A stretch of DNA of 64,000 nt from Elgaria multicarinata webbii. Taxonomy: Eukaryota; Chordata; Lepidosauria; Squamata; Anguidae. Where the stretch lies: NCBI RefSeq assembly GCF_023053635.1, contig NC_086188.1, forward strand, positions 3,241,001 through 3,305,000. The letters run 5' to 3'. Below are positions 40,901 through 55,300 of this stretch, piece after piece; within the stretch, counting starts at the first letter, position 1; the number at the start of each line of letters is the position of its first letter. The notes under the pieces were generated by a model. The model saw only the letters and a list, made by a program, of their open reading frames with translations. It was not told where the DNA came from and did no database searches. The position numbers were made by a program, and so were the translations under genes.

Positions 40901-43900
40901 TAGTGGGCTGGTCCGTGTGGGTGGAGGCGGTCCTTTGTCTCACTCGCCGGCGAAGCCATCCGTTCTTGTGTGGCTGCTATTAACTGTTACTCGGCCTGAG
41001 CCCTTGGGATAAGAGGGGCTGTCTGCACACGCCGGAGAGAGAAATGTGGTTACGACGCTTCGCCCAGGTTTTTCCTGGTTGTGTGTGGAGCCACGGCGGC
41101 CTGGAGCAGGCTGACTCATCCCGGGCTGCGGATTATTTATAGCACTGCACAGCGCCAATCCTGAAGCAGCCGGGCCCTGGGCGCTTGTTCTGCCAATCTC
41201 CTAACGAGGCTGCTGCGTTTCTCCGTGGCCTGAAGGGCTTTGGGGCCATGTCCGCTGCAGATGATGGGAATTTAATTTGAGTCATCAGCGAGCTCTCTCG
41301 GCTGCAGCGGCAAGGGCCAGGCTGCTAAAAAGCCAGCGTTAACATAATAAGCCAGGGGGGGCGGGGAGAGATGTCATGGAGGGACGTTGCGTTCAGCTCT
41401 GTCTCGCTGCCTTGTTTTGCTCCTGACTTGAAAGCATTACGACGGTGACCTTCTCTGCCCTGTCATTTCCTTAATGGAAAGGAACGGCTGTTCCCCATCC
41501 GTCAGCTCGTACAATTAGGGTAGACCAAGTTTGGGGGTTGATGCAACTGGGTTGCAACACCCATCAAAGCCCTTTGCCGCCCAGCCCTTGGTCAAAGAAG
41601 CTGCGAGCGAGGCTTCCGTTTTTCTGTTCCCAGCGGCTCCGTGTTGTTGCCGCCTCCTGGTAAACAGCTGTGGCTTAACCAGGTCCATTTTGTGGCGAGA
41701 AAGCATCCTCTTAGCTTAATAACCAAGCACCCGTGTCCCCTAACAGGTGCTGCCTCTCTGCGTTGGACTCCAGAAAAACAGAGAGAAGTCTTTCCCTGTT
41801 GTGATTCCACACCCTCTCTCAGAGACATGAGACAATAAAGGGGCACCTCTTCACACCTGAACAGAGTGTGAATGCTAGGAGTTATCCTCTAAGCTTAATT
41901 AGCCTAACAAAGCAAGGCAGTTGCCTATTGACTGTAAAGAGAGACTGAAAGAACTAGGCATGTTTAGCCTGGGGAAGAGAAGATTGAGGGGAGACATGAT
42001 AGCACTCTTCAAATACTTCAAAGGTTGTCACACAGAGGAGGGCCAGGATCTCTTCTCGATCCTCCCAGAGTGCAGGACACAGAATAATGGGCTCAAGGTA
42101 AAGGAAGCCAGATTCCGGCTGGACGTCAGGAAAAACTTCCTGACTGTTAGAGCAGTATGACAATGGAACCAGTGACCTAGGGAGGTGGTGGGCTCTCCCA
42201 CAGTAGAGGCCTTCAAGAGGCAGCTGGACAACCATCTGTCAGGGATGCTTTAGGGTGGATTCCTGCATTGAGCAGGGGGTTGGACTTGATGGCCTTATAG
42301 GCCCCTTCCAACTCTACTATTCTATGATTCTGTGACTAAAAGGACAGTTTCCTGCTGTGCCCAACAGGCTTTTACTGGACCTCTTCTTCAGGGAGGGTCT
42401 TCAAGCTGCAACCTCTGCCACGTGGCAGATCTAGCGGACCACTTCCCACCTCCTCTCAACTCTGCCCACTTGACCTTGCGGCAGACTCTGGGATCTGTCA
42501 ATTCTGATGCTCCCTCCCCCTCTGACAAAGACTGAGTTCCCAGGGATGGGGAGAAGATGATCTCTGAGCCTAGGCCTCCTGGTCGCTAAGCTCCTGGAAA
42601 GATTTGTGTAATTTGCACAAGTTTGGCCACGATTTGCGCAAATTGCTCAGAAATGTGTGCGAATTGCAGAACCTTTCCCCAAAACGTGCAAAAAGGTTCC
42701 TGGAGTTTGGGGAACAGCTTGCAGCTCAGCTCCCAGACACAAAGTGAGTTGTTCATGCCATGGAACTCCCATCAAGCCAAAAAAGAACTAGATTTCCCAG
42801 TGATGGACATCCGTAGAGGTTGAGTTGCCCTTGGACTGCCAGTCCCTACCTGCCCTTCCTCCAACATTAAAGTAGGAAAGAAGTTTAAGAAGCAGGATTG
42901 TTGACCGATATAAACACCTCCTTTTTAGTTGATTAGCCATATTCTAATGTTTGTTTTTGAAGAAAAAATATCAGTGATTAAATCAATTGGCATATCACCC
43001 AAACCTCAGTAAAAAGCTGAAATTCTCTCAGCGTTTTAGATGGTGATGGAAATATTACGATAAACTGACAATTTAATAAAACAAAAGTGACCCCTTCTGG
43101 TTAGAAGGGGCAGTTCTCTTGAATATTTTCCCTTTACTCCCTACTTGCAGTAACACACCGGAAACAAAACCAACCGGTGTGCCTTGAACTCTCAGCACCC
43201 GTAATTACAATTTGCCCTCCCTGATTAAAATGAGCTCCTACGCGTTAGTCAACAAAAACGTTGATTGACCAGTTAATCCCCTCAAATTTTGAAACCGTGT
43301 GAAATGGAACCTCATGGTGTTTTTTGCGAGGGTAAGGTAAGCGACAGTCCTTCCCCCCCCCCCCCACTGGCTGTGACATCAGCTGCCGTGCCGTCTGCTG
43401 ATAAGGGAGCTGGCTGGCAGGAGAGTGGATCGGGAACCCTGTGGCTTGCCAAAGCTGAAAATAATTCAGACTCAAAGCAGCTCATTCGCTCTTGTCTGGC
43501 TTCTCCCACTCCTGGCTGCCAGGGAGGCTGAGCCACGCTGGCAGCTGAAGACAAATGAATCCAAAGCAGAGTTGGAAGCATTGGGGAGCTCTTTATGGGT
43601 CCTGTTGCAGCCCTCTGCTCCCCGAAGGCAAGGGTGAGACTGCCCTCATCCCGATTCTAAGCCAGCGTGCTTGCCGGTGAGGCCTTTGGTGATCAAAACA
43701 CAAAACCACAGCCAATGAAGCCAGTGTCTCCTTGGAGGCAGATGGCAAATGTGCTTTCAGGTGGCCCTACCACGTCAATATTATCGCCAGCTGCAGGCAG
43801 CTGGTTGGACCCAACCTGCCCTTGTACTCCGGGGCAAGGCACTTACAATAGTGTGCCTAGGCTTGAATAGATTAGGAAGGAGCCGCTCTGAATGTCTGTT

Positions 43901-46900
43901 TCTCGCAGGACAGCCCACGGACGCGATGCGTAGTTAGCCAATTTCCTAGCAGTTCAAGGTCGCCAAGAGGCAGCAGCAGCAGCGATGTCAGGCGGCATCT
44001 TCTCATTTCTTCCTTTCTCGTCGTTTCCCTCTCTCCAGCGGCCGTCGAAGCCTGCGTCCTCCACGGCCTGAAGCGACGTGCGGCCGGCTTCCTGCGCAGC
44101 AACAAGATTGCCGCCCTGTTCATGAAGGTGGGGAAGAGCTTCCCGCCCGCTGAAGAGCTCTCTCGGAAGGTGCAGGATCTGGAGCAGCTCATCGAGAACG
44201 CGTAAGTTTGAGGGGCGCGAGCCGGGACGGTGTTTTGGCTCTGAGCGTTGGCTCAGCCGGGGAGTTCACACTTTTGAGGAAAGCTGTCCTGGTGGCCCAC
44301 TCAATCTGTCTGGCCCTGCTTGGCTTTTCCGCTGCTCCGGTTCCTGCCTGTGGAGCCGTGCCTCCTCAAACCCTAATCCGGAGATTAACCCTGACCCTAA
44401 TGTATCACAGAGAATTCCCTCCAGCCACTAAAAGACAGCCTGCAAGCCATCCTGATGGCCCACTCAGTCTTTCTGGCTCTGCTCTTCTGCAGCCCCGGCT
44501 CCTGCCCGTGGAGCCGTGCCTCCTCAGCCCTAACCCAAATCTGAGGATTAACCCTAATGTACCACTGATTCTTCCCTCCAGCCAGGAAATATCAGTGTGC
44601 AAGCTGCCCTGGTGTCCGCAACATCCTCATCCATCCTCCGCTATCCGTACTGAATACAGTAAATAAAATCAAATTTAAATAAATGCTCCATGCATTGCTT
44701 CTCCCCTTGAGCACCGTCGCTCCCATGTCATGTACAGCACCTCGCTCTCCATTTACGGGGGCTAAATAAACTGGGTAGCCAAAGAAAAGCCAGGCAAGTG
44801 TGCTCTGCTCTGAAAAGTTAAGTGTTCTGGACCAGGGGTTTTGATGCACAGGCCATAGCTAGACCTAAGGTTTATCCCTGGATCGTCCAGGGGTCAAACC
44901 TGTTCATCTAGGTGACACACAGGGGATCCCGTGCTCAGGCAGGGGCGAACCCTGGATGATCCCAGGATAAACCTTAGGTCTAGCTGTGGCCACAGTTGAC
45001 TGCTGCGACTGGTAATTTGACGAAAACCGGGCCGTTTAGATGCGTCGGCCTTTTGCTATGATTTTCCCTTTGGACCGTTTATAAAGTTTAGTTAAATGCT
45101 TCTTTAAATAGATTTGATCGAAACAGAGGTAAATAACATTGACTTTGAGGTCGGGCGTCGAGAGTCTGTGCAGGAGATTCTGGTCAGCCTCAGGTCCCGT
45201 TGAACGGGGTGTTTATTTCCTTCCTCCTGTCTCCCTGAAGGCGAAACCAGGGAACGGGTGCCCAGGAGAACACCCGCAGAGTCCAGAAGCTCCCCAGCCT
45301 GTCCCCGCAGGCCATCAAACATCTCTGGATCCGGACGGCCCTTTTTGAGAAGGTTCTGGACAAGATAGTGCACCACTTGGTGGAAAACAGCAGGTAAAGG
45401 CAGACACTGCTGGACATCCCCTACCCCCCGCTCTCCCTGTCGGTGGGTGATAGCCACGGAGTCGATTGATGCAGTAAGTATTTGGCGCATTGACTATGGG
45501 GCTGTCTTTGCCATGGAGTGTCTCCGAATCCACACTGCATCGGTTATACGATGCAGCCGCAGATTCGGAGCCACCCCGAAGCAAAGATGCGCAGCTGAAA
45601 AAGCAGAGACTTAGCCTGGCTTTTCCAGCCAGAGCAAGGTCAGCTTGGCTCTTCCGCTGGTCTGTCCTCACTCGGAGCCACTCCGGGGATGTTCCTGGGT
45701 GGAAGTTGACCTCCTATCGGTCACCAGAAGCCGAGGGAGATGGTGGGCCCAGCGAACCTAATGGCTGCCAGAAAGCCCATGCTGCCTCCCCTCGTAATGA
45801 CAGCTTGCTGCCACCACACCATAGCGCAGGGGTTGGCGGTGGAGTGGTGCCAACCCGACGCCGTGAAGACAGTCCCTACCTGAGTCTGTTGGGCTGCTCA
45901 CAGTAGAACACTTGCAGGGTTAGTTCACCAGGTGCCAACTGAATCCATGTTGACCCTAAGACTATTCTAAGCTTAACTATCTTGGGGGCAGAAATATCTC
46001 AAAGACCTCCTCTTCCTCCTCCTCCCATAGGAACCTGCCCATACTTTGCGCTCTTCATAAGAGGGACTCAAGACAGGGCCTTTTCTGTAGCGGCACCCTG
46101 ACCATAGAACTCTTTGCCAAGAGAGGTCAGGTTGATTCTATCCCAATTGGGTTTTCGACAGAGAAAACTGTGCTGTTTTGCAAGGCCTTTGGCTTTTAAA
46201 ATGGTTTTGACATTGTTGCGTTTCGATTTTATTGGCTTTTATGCCATTGTACGTCGCTTTGAGAGCGCCCTTGGCAGAAAAGTTATTAATAAATATTTCT
46301 GATAAATAATAAGCCGATTCGGAGGGCATGTCTAAAACGGTCTCCGACTAGCCAAGTACAGGACTGATCCAGCACGGCGCTTCTTACATTTTTATGATCC
46401 ACCCGAACAAAGAAATAAAGGTCTTTCTCAAGCACGGGTGTGGTAGAGCAAACACATTGTTTTCTGTCACCTGTGGTCTCTCGGAATATTTTTACCCAGA
46501 GGGGGAAAAAAGATGAGAGATCCTTATTGATGCAGCATCATGCTGGATTTCCACATCCCATGGGCTCAAATGAAAGGTGGGTCTAGTGACAGCTGAATTT
46601 AAATGCAGCCGTTTGGGTACAGCAAACCCGTTGGAAATAATAGCTTCACTTAATTTTGCAAGCCATGAATTTTAAAAAGGTGTTTCTCCTGTTCCAGCAG
46701 AGAGAGATAAGGGAGCCTAGACTGAGCCATGCTTAGAATTTTCAGTAAGTAATTAAATGGTCCTAAGATATGCTTGCAGGAACACGGGAGCGTTCCCTAG
46801 GTCCCTGTTGGGATGAATCCCGCATACGCTTACCCTTAAAGATGCTAGTGTCTGGGATTATTAGAAAGTTGGAGTTGTCTGGTGTGTAGTAGATTCAGGA

Positions 46901-49900
46901 CAGACCAGAGGAAAGACTTCTTCACGCAGCACATAGTTAAACTGTGGAACTCGCTACTGCAAGATGGAGTGATGGCCGTCAACTTGGATGGCTTTCAAAG
47001 GGGGTTGGATAAATTCCTGGAGGAGAAGGCTATCCATGGCTTCTAGCCCTGATGGTTGTGTGCTATCTCCAGTAATCGAGGCAGTAAGTCTACGTACACC
47101 AGTTGCTGGGGAACATGGGCGGGAGGGTGCTGTTGCACTTGTGTGCTGCTTGTGGGTTCCTGCTCAACAGCTGGTCGGCCACTGTGTGAACGGAATGCTG
47201 GACTGGATGGACCCTTGGTTCTTATATTCCTTCTGTAACCTTCTTCTCACTGGCCTTCCTTCTTCACACATCAGTTTGTTGGTTTCTGTTCACCACTCTG
47301 CTGCTAAGATCATCTTCTTGGCTCGCTGCTCTGACCATGTTACTCCACTTCTGAAATCTCTTCATTGGCTTCCAATTCACCTCAGAGTCCAATATAAACT
47401 TCTCCTGTTGACCTACAAAGCTTTTCACAGTCTAGCTCCTTCCTCTCTTTCCTCTCTCATCTCACACTATTGCCCTGCTCGTGCTCTTCGCTCCTCTGAT
47501 GCCATGTTTCTCGCCTGCCCAAGGGTCTCTACTTCCCTTGCTTGGCTTCGTCCATTTTCTTCCGCTGCCCCTTCTGCCTGGAACGCTCTTCCAGAACATT
47601 TGCGAACTACAAGTTCAGTCGCAGCTTTTAAAGCTCAGCTAAAAACTTTTATTTTTTCTAAAGCTTTTAAAACTTGATTTTTATCTTACTTTTATACTGT
47701 TTGTTTTACTCTCCCCTGTGCCTGTTTGGTGCATTCTCTTCCCCTTCTTATTGTTTTATTATGATGCTATTAGAATGTAAGCCCATGCGGCAGGGTTTTG
47801 CTATTTTATTGTTTTACTCTGTACAGCACCATGTACACTGATGGTGCTATATAAATAAATAAATAAATAATAATAATAATTCATGGTTCTAAATCACAAT
47901 TGTGGGGCAAAAGAAAAGCAGGTGGGGAGGGAAAAAAGACGAAGGGGCGACGAGGTCCAAAGAGGGGGCGAAGTGTTGCAAGGCACAAATGCTGACCAAG
48001 GTATAGCCTAGGGACATCTCATGTTTAAGCAGCACCCACCCTCTGGAAAACCCTCCCTCGTGCATTTCGGGAGGCAGAAAACGTAACCTCCTTTAAAAAC
48101 GCCTCCTGAAAACACATCTTTTCACACAGGCTTTCCCTGGGCTGTAACTGCTCCTGGGGTTATTTTGGTTTTACCTGGTATTAAACCGTTAAAGCTTTAT
48201 ATTATGTTTTGATCTGCTGCATTTTATGATCTCAACTGTGAACTGCCCAGAGAACCTCAGCTATGAGTCAGTATAAACATGTAACAATAAATAAAAATGT
48301 TTAAGAGCAGAAAAGTAAAAAAGAACTATATTGGGATAAGTTCCTCTTCCTTTCTAGTCCTCGCTCATTTCAGTTTTGTCCAGAGCCCTGTGGTTGTAAC
48401 ACTTCCATATTTTTTCTCTCTGTGCGCAGTAAATACTATGAGAAGGAAGCCCTGCTCATGGATCCTGTCGATGGGCCCATCTTGGCTTCATTGCTAGGTA
48501 ATGCAGTTTTTCTGAACTCCTTTTCTAGGCAAGACATTGATGCCGCTTGCGGCTGGGAAATGTTTGTTTCGGAAGCACCTTTGAGCAGGGTACAGGGCTG
48601 TTTCAGAGCCACGGCTTTGATGGGGTCCTGCTCAGATTCAAAACCCTGGCAGGCAGCTTTCAGGCTATGCTTCTTCAGGAGTAGGGACCGGCAGCAAGCA
48701 CAGGTGGCGGTGGTGGGACATTAGCAGGCGAACGTCATTTTTGAATAGTTGCTTGACTCACTTGTAGTCCATGGAAAAATATTGATGGGTTGGAGGCAGC
48801 CTGTGCACTTCACATTGCTGACCTCTGAATGAAAGATGCTCCAGCTGAAGCCATAGCATTGCCCTGGGCAACAATTAGTCATAATCATAGAACAGTAGAG
48901 TTGGAAGGGGCCCATAAGGCCATCGAGTCCAACCCCCTGCTCAATGCAGGAATCCACCTTCAAGCATCCCTGACAGATGGCTGTCCAGCGGCTTCTTGAA
49001 GGCCTCTAGTGTGGGAGAGCCCACAACCTCCTAGGGAATTGGTTCCATTGTCATACTGCTCTAATAGTCAGGACGTTTTTCCTGATGTCCAGCCGGAATC
49101 TGGCTTCCCGTAACCTGAGCCCATTATTCCATGTCCTGCACTCTGGGAGGATTGAGAAGAGTTCCTGGCTCTCCTCTGTGTGACAACCTTTTAAGTATTT
49201 GAAGAGTGCTATCATGTCTCCCCTCCGCCTTCTCTTCTCCAGGCTAAACATGCCCAGTTGTTTCAGTCTCTCCTCATAGTCACCACAAAAGGTCACTGTA
49301 TGGGGAGGGGAGCTGGGGTAATGTCCTCCGTTGTTTTCTGTTCCCTTAAGAGGGGAAATCGTTGAGAGGGTGAGCTGTACCTGCTCCTCCAGGCCTTCAA
49401 GGGTTGGGTTGGGTTGATGGTGGTCACAGCGGTAACCCTATAAGGATTTCCCCAACTCCTTCAGTACCTCTTGAATCCTGCTGTTCCAGGAGGTTGCCTC
49501 TATCCCTGCTGGTGTTGGTTTGAAGCAGAGGCATGGGGTTTGTGTGTGTGTGTATGTAAATGCATACGGATCGAGGCCCAGAAATGCCAGCCTTTAAAGC
49601 CTGCCATTTTCCTTCCCCACCAACAACCAACCTACGCTCTGCCTCCCCGTACAGTGGGCCCTTGCGCGCTGGAATACACCAAGATGAAGACCGCCGATCA
49701 CTTCTGGACCGACCCCTCGGCCGACGAGCTGGTTCAGCGCCATCGGATTCACAGCTCCCACTGCCGCCAAGACTCGCCCACCAAGCGTCCGGCTCTCTGT
49801 GTAGGTTTTGGGTGGGGCTGGCCTGGCGGGGGAGGCTATTGATGTTATGTTGGCTGCTACAAGAGCAGCCTTCTGCATGGCCACTAAGTGAAAAGAATGC

Positions 49901-52265
49901 TGGCCTAGATGGACCCTTGGACTGATCCAGCAGGCCTCTTCTGATGTTCTGAAGGGCTGCGACTCCTAGCTAGATGGACCAACGATTGATCTGTCCTTTT
50001 TTGTGACTTTGGTTGACATGGAGGGAAATCTTCCTAAACTCCATGAGTTGCCATGTTGGCAGGGGGGACTGAGAGCATCCGGGCAAACTCTTGCAAGACC
50101 TCACCCTTCCTGGGTAGCCAAGGCATTCTGTTGCATGCCCCATCTTGGTCTGTGGCCATGAGAAATAAATCATGCACTCACGGTGCATGCTAGGATCCCT
50201 CGGAGCTGCCCAGGTTTCTGCCTTCGTATAGGTAGAACATCTGGCCTGCTTCCTCCTTCCTCTAGAATGCTCAGACCGGAGAAGCTGTAATTGCCAAAGT
50301 TCTCCCTTAAAGGCAAATGTACTGTGATGTGGCCCCCAACGTGGCAACAGAAGGGCCCTGGGCTCACCTGGTTTTTCCCTGCTGGGTTCTCCTAGATCCA
50401 GAAGAGGCATTCGAGTGGCAGCATGGATGACCGGCTGTCCCTTTCGGCCAGGGACTACGTCGAGTCGTTGCACCAGAACTCCAGGGCTACCCTCTTGTAC
50501 GGCAAGAACAACGTCCTGGTGCAACCTGTGAGTAGCCATCAAGCAGGGAGCATTGGGTGGGCCCCAGCGCAGTGGGGGAAGCAGGTTGCGTTGAATCCCA
50601 GCCCAGTAGCCACTAGCTAAATTGGGCAACGATTGCTCTGCCCTCCTCCAAAGCCAAATTTAGTGCTGTCAGACAAATTAAGCAAGTTCTAGAAATGTGC
50701 TGTTTATTTACTTTTTTTGCGACGTAGACCTTACTCTTTCATTAACTACAAAGAGAAATGAAGGGACTGGTGATGTGCCAGAGGGCTCCCTTCCCTCCTC
50801 AAACACTGGAAGTCCTGCCTCTCACAGGTTTTCAAGGCTGTCCCCTTATCCATCAGGGCTAGAAACTTTCTTTTTAATTTAAAGGGATTTGCAAATGGTT
50901 GGAAATATACTCAGCTCTAGACAGGAAGCAATTGAGAACCAGCTGAAGTCACTTCCTCCTCCTGTTTCCTCTCTCCCCCCTAGCGAGATGATATGGAAGC
51001 AATTCCAGGCTACTTGTCCCTTCACCAGACCGCCGACATCATGACGCTGAAGTGGACTCCAAACCAGCTGATGAATGGCTCAGTGGGCGATTTGGACTAT
51101 GAGAAAAGGTGAGCAGAGTCTTGTGGGACCTTGAAGACTAACTACCACATTTAAAATGGTATCCGCTTTCATGGACTTTAGTCATGCATCAGTTGGATGA
51201 AACAGACCCCGGTCCACTACGAAAGCGTCGGCCAGAATGAATTTGTTAGTCCTTAAGGTGCCGTAAGACTTTTCTTGCTTTTGCTCCAGCAGACTCAGGG
51301 CTTCATCTCTACATCAAGGGGAAAGCCTTACCGGGGCTTCCTTTTCCAGAGTATTTGCAGGTTTATGATAGCCATAGTACACACGCTTCACCTCCCCCCT
51401 TGTTTTCCTGGTTCCTCTGTGAGCATGTTCCATATATTTCATTTATACAGCTGGTAGATGGCGCTGCAGGATTTCTACAATATAACACTGTTCTTGAATT
51501 CCACCGCCTCTTCGATGGTGTTTTTTGGTGTGTGTTTTTTTTCCCCTACTGCATTTTCGGTGGTTTATAAAACGGCAGAATAAATCTAAAAAGTGATGTG
51601 AGAGGCACTGGAGGTTGGCGACGTTGTGAAAATGTCCCGTGAACTTCCGTGAGCGAACAATCACAAGTGCACAATAAATGCCTCGTGTAAAAATGCCCTT
51701 ACACAAGGGTGACCCCTCTGGAATCCGGAACTAGTGCCATGAGGGTTTGCGAGGCTTATTTTTCTTGGTTGACTAACTGATTCGTGCAGGCTGGGCAGAG
51801 CGCACAGTTGTAGGAGAGTCCTTTCTGGAGTCCTTGCCGCTTTGGCAGAAAAGTATGTCTTGCTATTCCATCCCAGCTCTCCGCTCTCACGCCACTCCCT
51901 CTCAGGAATCCAAGACCTGTCTCCTCCTTTAGATGATTGTTCTAATGCTCCTGATTGTACTGGGCGCTTTCTAAACAGGTGTGGCTGCATATCCTTCTTT
52001 CACTCACTGAGAATGTTGCCTCAGCCCCAGAGGTCACGTCCTGAACCTGTTTTCTCTGTGTTTGCACGGTCTCAGGCACAATGAACATTTTTGAACCTGT
52101 GCAAAGGGTGAGGGAAGGCAAACACACCAATAAACAAAAATGGTTTCTGGCACTGACAGCCGCTCAGATAATCACTTTAGTGCATGGAGACTGCCCTGCC
52201 CAGTCGGCTGTCACTGACAAAGTCAGACCATCTGCTTTCATTTAACCTTTTTAATAATAATAATA

Positions 52266-52308
<43 letters not shown>

Positions 52309-55300
52309 TCATCAGTTCATTGTAAATGTCAACAAAACAAACCAACACACAAAAATAGGAACAGTTGATTTTTGTTTTTTAAATGACAGGTATAACTACA
52401 TGCTTTAAAGGCCTCGGTTTCAAATTTTTCAACATTCTAAGGGGGAAATAAAAGGAAAAATCAGATTGTACATAAACTTCACTAAAAGCAGACCAAATAT
52501 CAAATTGTAAGTCCATTGGTGAGTGGTGCTGATATATCATTCGTTTGAATTTTGCTTGCGTTATTAGTTCTTTAATCCATTGCATTATAGGCGGTGCACA
52601 TTTATCCTTTCAGTGTAGTAGTCTCAGTCTTTTAGCATTTAACCTGCTTGATGTTGGAAGGGGGGTTGGAAAAGTCTATCTCATGCACCCCAAGATTCCT
52701 AGCAATGCCCTAGAGAGGGGGTGGTAGTTTTGCATCATTTAAGCCAGGTAAAAGTATCTCTAGGTCAGCCTTCCTCAACCTGGGGCGCTCCAGATGTGTT
52801 GGACTGCATCTCCCAGAATGCCCCAGCCAGCTGGCTGGGGCATTCTGGGAGTTATAGTCCAACACATCTGGAGCGCCCCAGGTTGAGGAAGGCTGACCTA
52901 GGTAAATTGGAAGACCAGCCAGACTTCACGCCAGTGCGCCCTCTGCTGGGGACATGGTAAGACTGCATATATGTCTCACCTTTCTGTAGGGATGTTGGAC
53001 AAATTCGCAACGAAATCAATTTTTTGGGGGGTTCTACGAATCTGACCCGCAGATTCCTCAGCGGACCGGTGTTTTATAGTTCGCGCAGACTTGAGGACCA
53101 GTTTTTTTAAAAAAAAATCTGGAATTTTACACAAATTTAGTCGTAGAAAAATATGTAAAATAATAATTAAAAAAACCCACTGGCTGAAAATGAACATTTC
53201 CTTCATAGGCTAAAACATGAGAATGCACGTCTTCAAGGAGGGGGGGGGAGGGATTTGCACATTTTCAGGAAATTGGGAAAATCTGATTCTGTCAATGAGC
53301 ATACGATGGAACAAAGGGCGCCTGACATGTCACAAAACGCAGGCAGAACATTTCACAAAATCCGTACATCTCTACCTTTCTGCCAAAGTACAGACGGGGG
53401 ACAGATGTCGTTGTTGGCCCCAACAATTGGAAATGCAATTGCGTTTTTTTAAAAACACAGAACCTGTGGAACTCCTTGCGACATGATTTGGGATGGCAAT
53501 TAGTATGAATGGCTTTTTAAAAACAACAACCCAGCATTATTAGTTGAGTGTTTTCTAGGAGTTCACTTGAATGTGTTTTATTTTATTGGATGGGTGAGCC
53601 TTGCAGGATGTTTTGCAGGGCAGAGCTTGGCTGCAACGCTGACCCTGACCCCACTGTTCTTCCCTCTCGCAGCGTCTACTGGGACTACGCCATGACCATC
53701 CGCCTGGAAGAGATTGTCTACCTGCACTGCCACCAGCAGGGTAAGTGGGCAGCCAGACTCTGCCTTGGTGGGTCTTGTGTTCTGGTCAGCTGTATCGGCC
53801 CTCCCCTTTGCCTCCAGGCATGTCCGCTGTTCGGATTGGGCCCAAGCTCCTTGGTTTGTTCTCAGACTCTGATTCAGATTCGGAGGCAGAGCGAGAAGAA
53901 GCGCAGCCAAGACAGGGAATAGGGGGAGGAATTTTCCCCAGACTTTCCAGGAGCCATGGATGAATCTTCCCAGGGGCTTCTTGAGGAGGCCCAGGTTTGG
54001 AAACTGTCTTCCCCCTTGCCGTAGGAACTCAGCCTGTGTCAGAAGGTGAGGGAGCATTGGAATTGAGAGGCACCAAAGTTCAGGGCAGAGTTAAGCGGGC
54101 AGAATTGAGTGGAGGTGGGAGGTGGTCTGCCAGGTTGGATACCCATCAGAAGAAAGACTGTCCGTGAAGGAGGAGCCCGGCAAAAACTTTGGCACGGCGG
54201 GGAGCTGTCCGTTCGAGCTGACAGGCAACTGCCTTGCTTTGTTTAGCTTATTCAGCGTAATGTTACAGGTGTGAAGAGGTGTTATTAACTGAATAAAGAG
54301 CTTGTGGCTTGCACAACGAGTCTCTCTTGCCTCCCTTAGCAGTCCCTGACATTCACTGTGCTCACAGCCCTTCCCCTAAAAGTAAAGTAAGATTCTAGTC
54401 CTCATTATTCCCACCAAAGGGCTGATTTGAGTAGCATCTTAGGAAGCTGTCTTCTACTGAATCGATCCACAGACTGGCAGTGTCTCTTCGGGGTCTCAGG
54501 CACGGGCCTTCCTCAGCCCCACCTGAAATGCTTATCTGGTTTAAGTGGTGCGCCCCCTCCTCCTTTATGGCACTGCTAGGGGTCTTGGGGTGCCCCTCTT
54601 TGATTAAGCCACGTTTGGGGAGATGGGGGCAGCAAAACGCTTCAGGTCAGTCCTGCTCCTCAGCAGGGAGTTCTACGGGAACCAGGTTCTCACTGCCGCT
54701 CCTGTCCTTGCGTCTCCTCTCTCTGCTTTCTCCCTCCTTCTTGCCAATAGTAGACAGCGGGGGCACGGTTGTCCTGGTGAGCCAAGACGGCATCCAGCGC
54801 CCTCCGTTCCGCTTCCCCAGAGGGGGTCATCTCCTGCAGTTCCTCTCCTGCCTCGAGAATGGGCTCCTGCCCCACGGCCAGCTGGACCCACCGCTCTGGT
54901 CACAGAGGGGGAAGGTAAGGATGTTCAGAGTGGGGAAATGGTGGATTTGTCTTTCCCGGGGCGGATGGCATTGCAGTCAGCTGATTGTGCAGTTGGAGCA
55001 GAAGTGGGCAGGCAGGAGGACAGCTTTTTAAAAATCAATCTGCTCCCCTTCTTCTTGAGTGCTTGAGATCAAGGACTTTTTTTTTTTTGGCGTTGGCTGA
55101 GCTCAGGGCTGTAGCATGGAGAATGTCCCGGGTTCAATCCCCAGAAATTCCTGACTCAGACCCTGGGGAAATGCTGCCAGTCAGCATCCGTGATACTGAA
55201 CTAGATCTACCAAGGGTCAGACTCAGGATAAAACAGCTTCCCATGTTTGTATTTCAATTAGAACTTTATTCAGAACAATGAGGACTGGAATCTTTACTTT

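Noticed and set aside
44340-44560. Interstitial telomere repeat
   Set aside because: Only isolated ACCCTAA units occur inside a tandem duplication; there is no TTAGGG array.
46988-47677. 229-codon frame at 47 kb as a novel gene
   Set aside because: It joins a CR1-clade tail to an L2 reverse-transcriptase end by chance; both parts are LINE.
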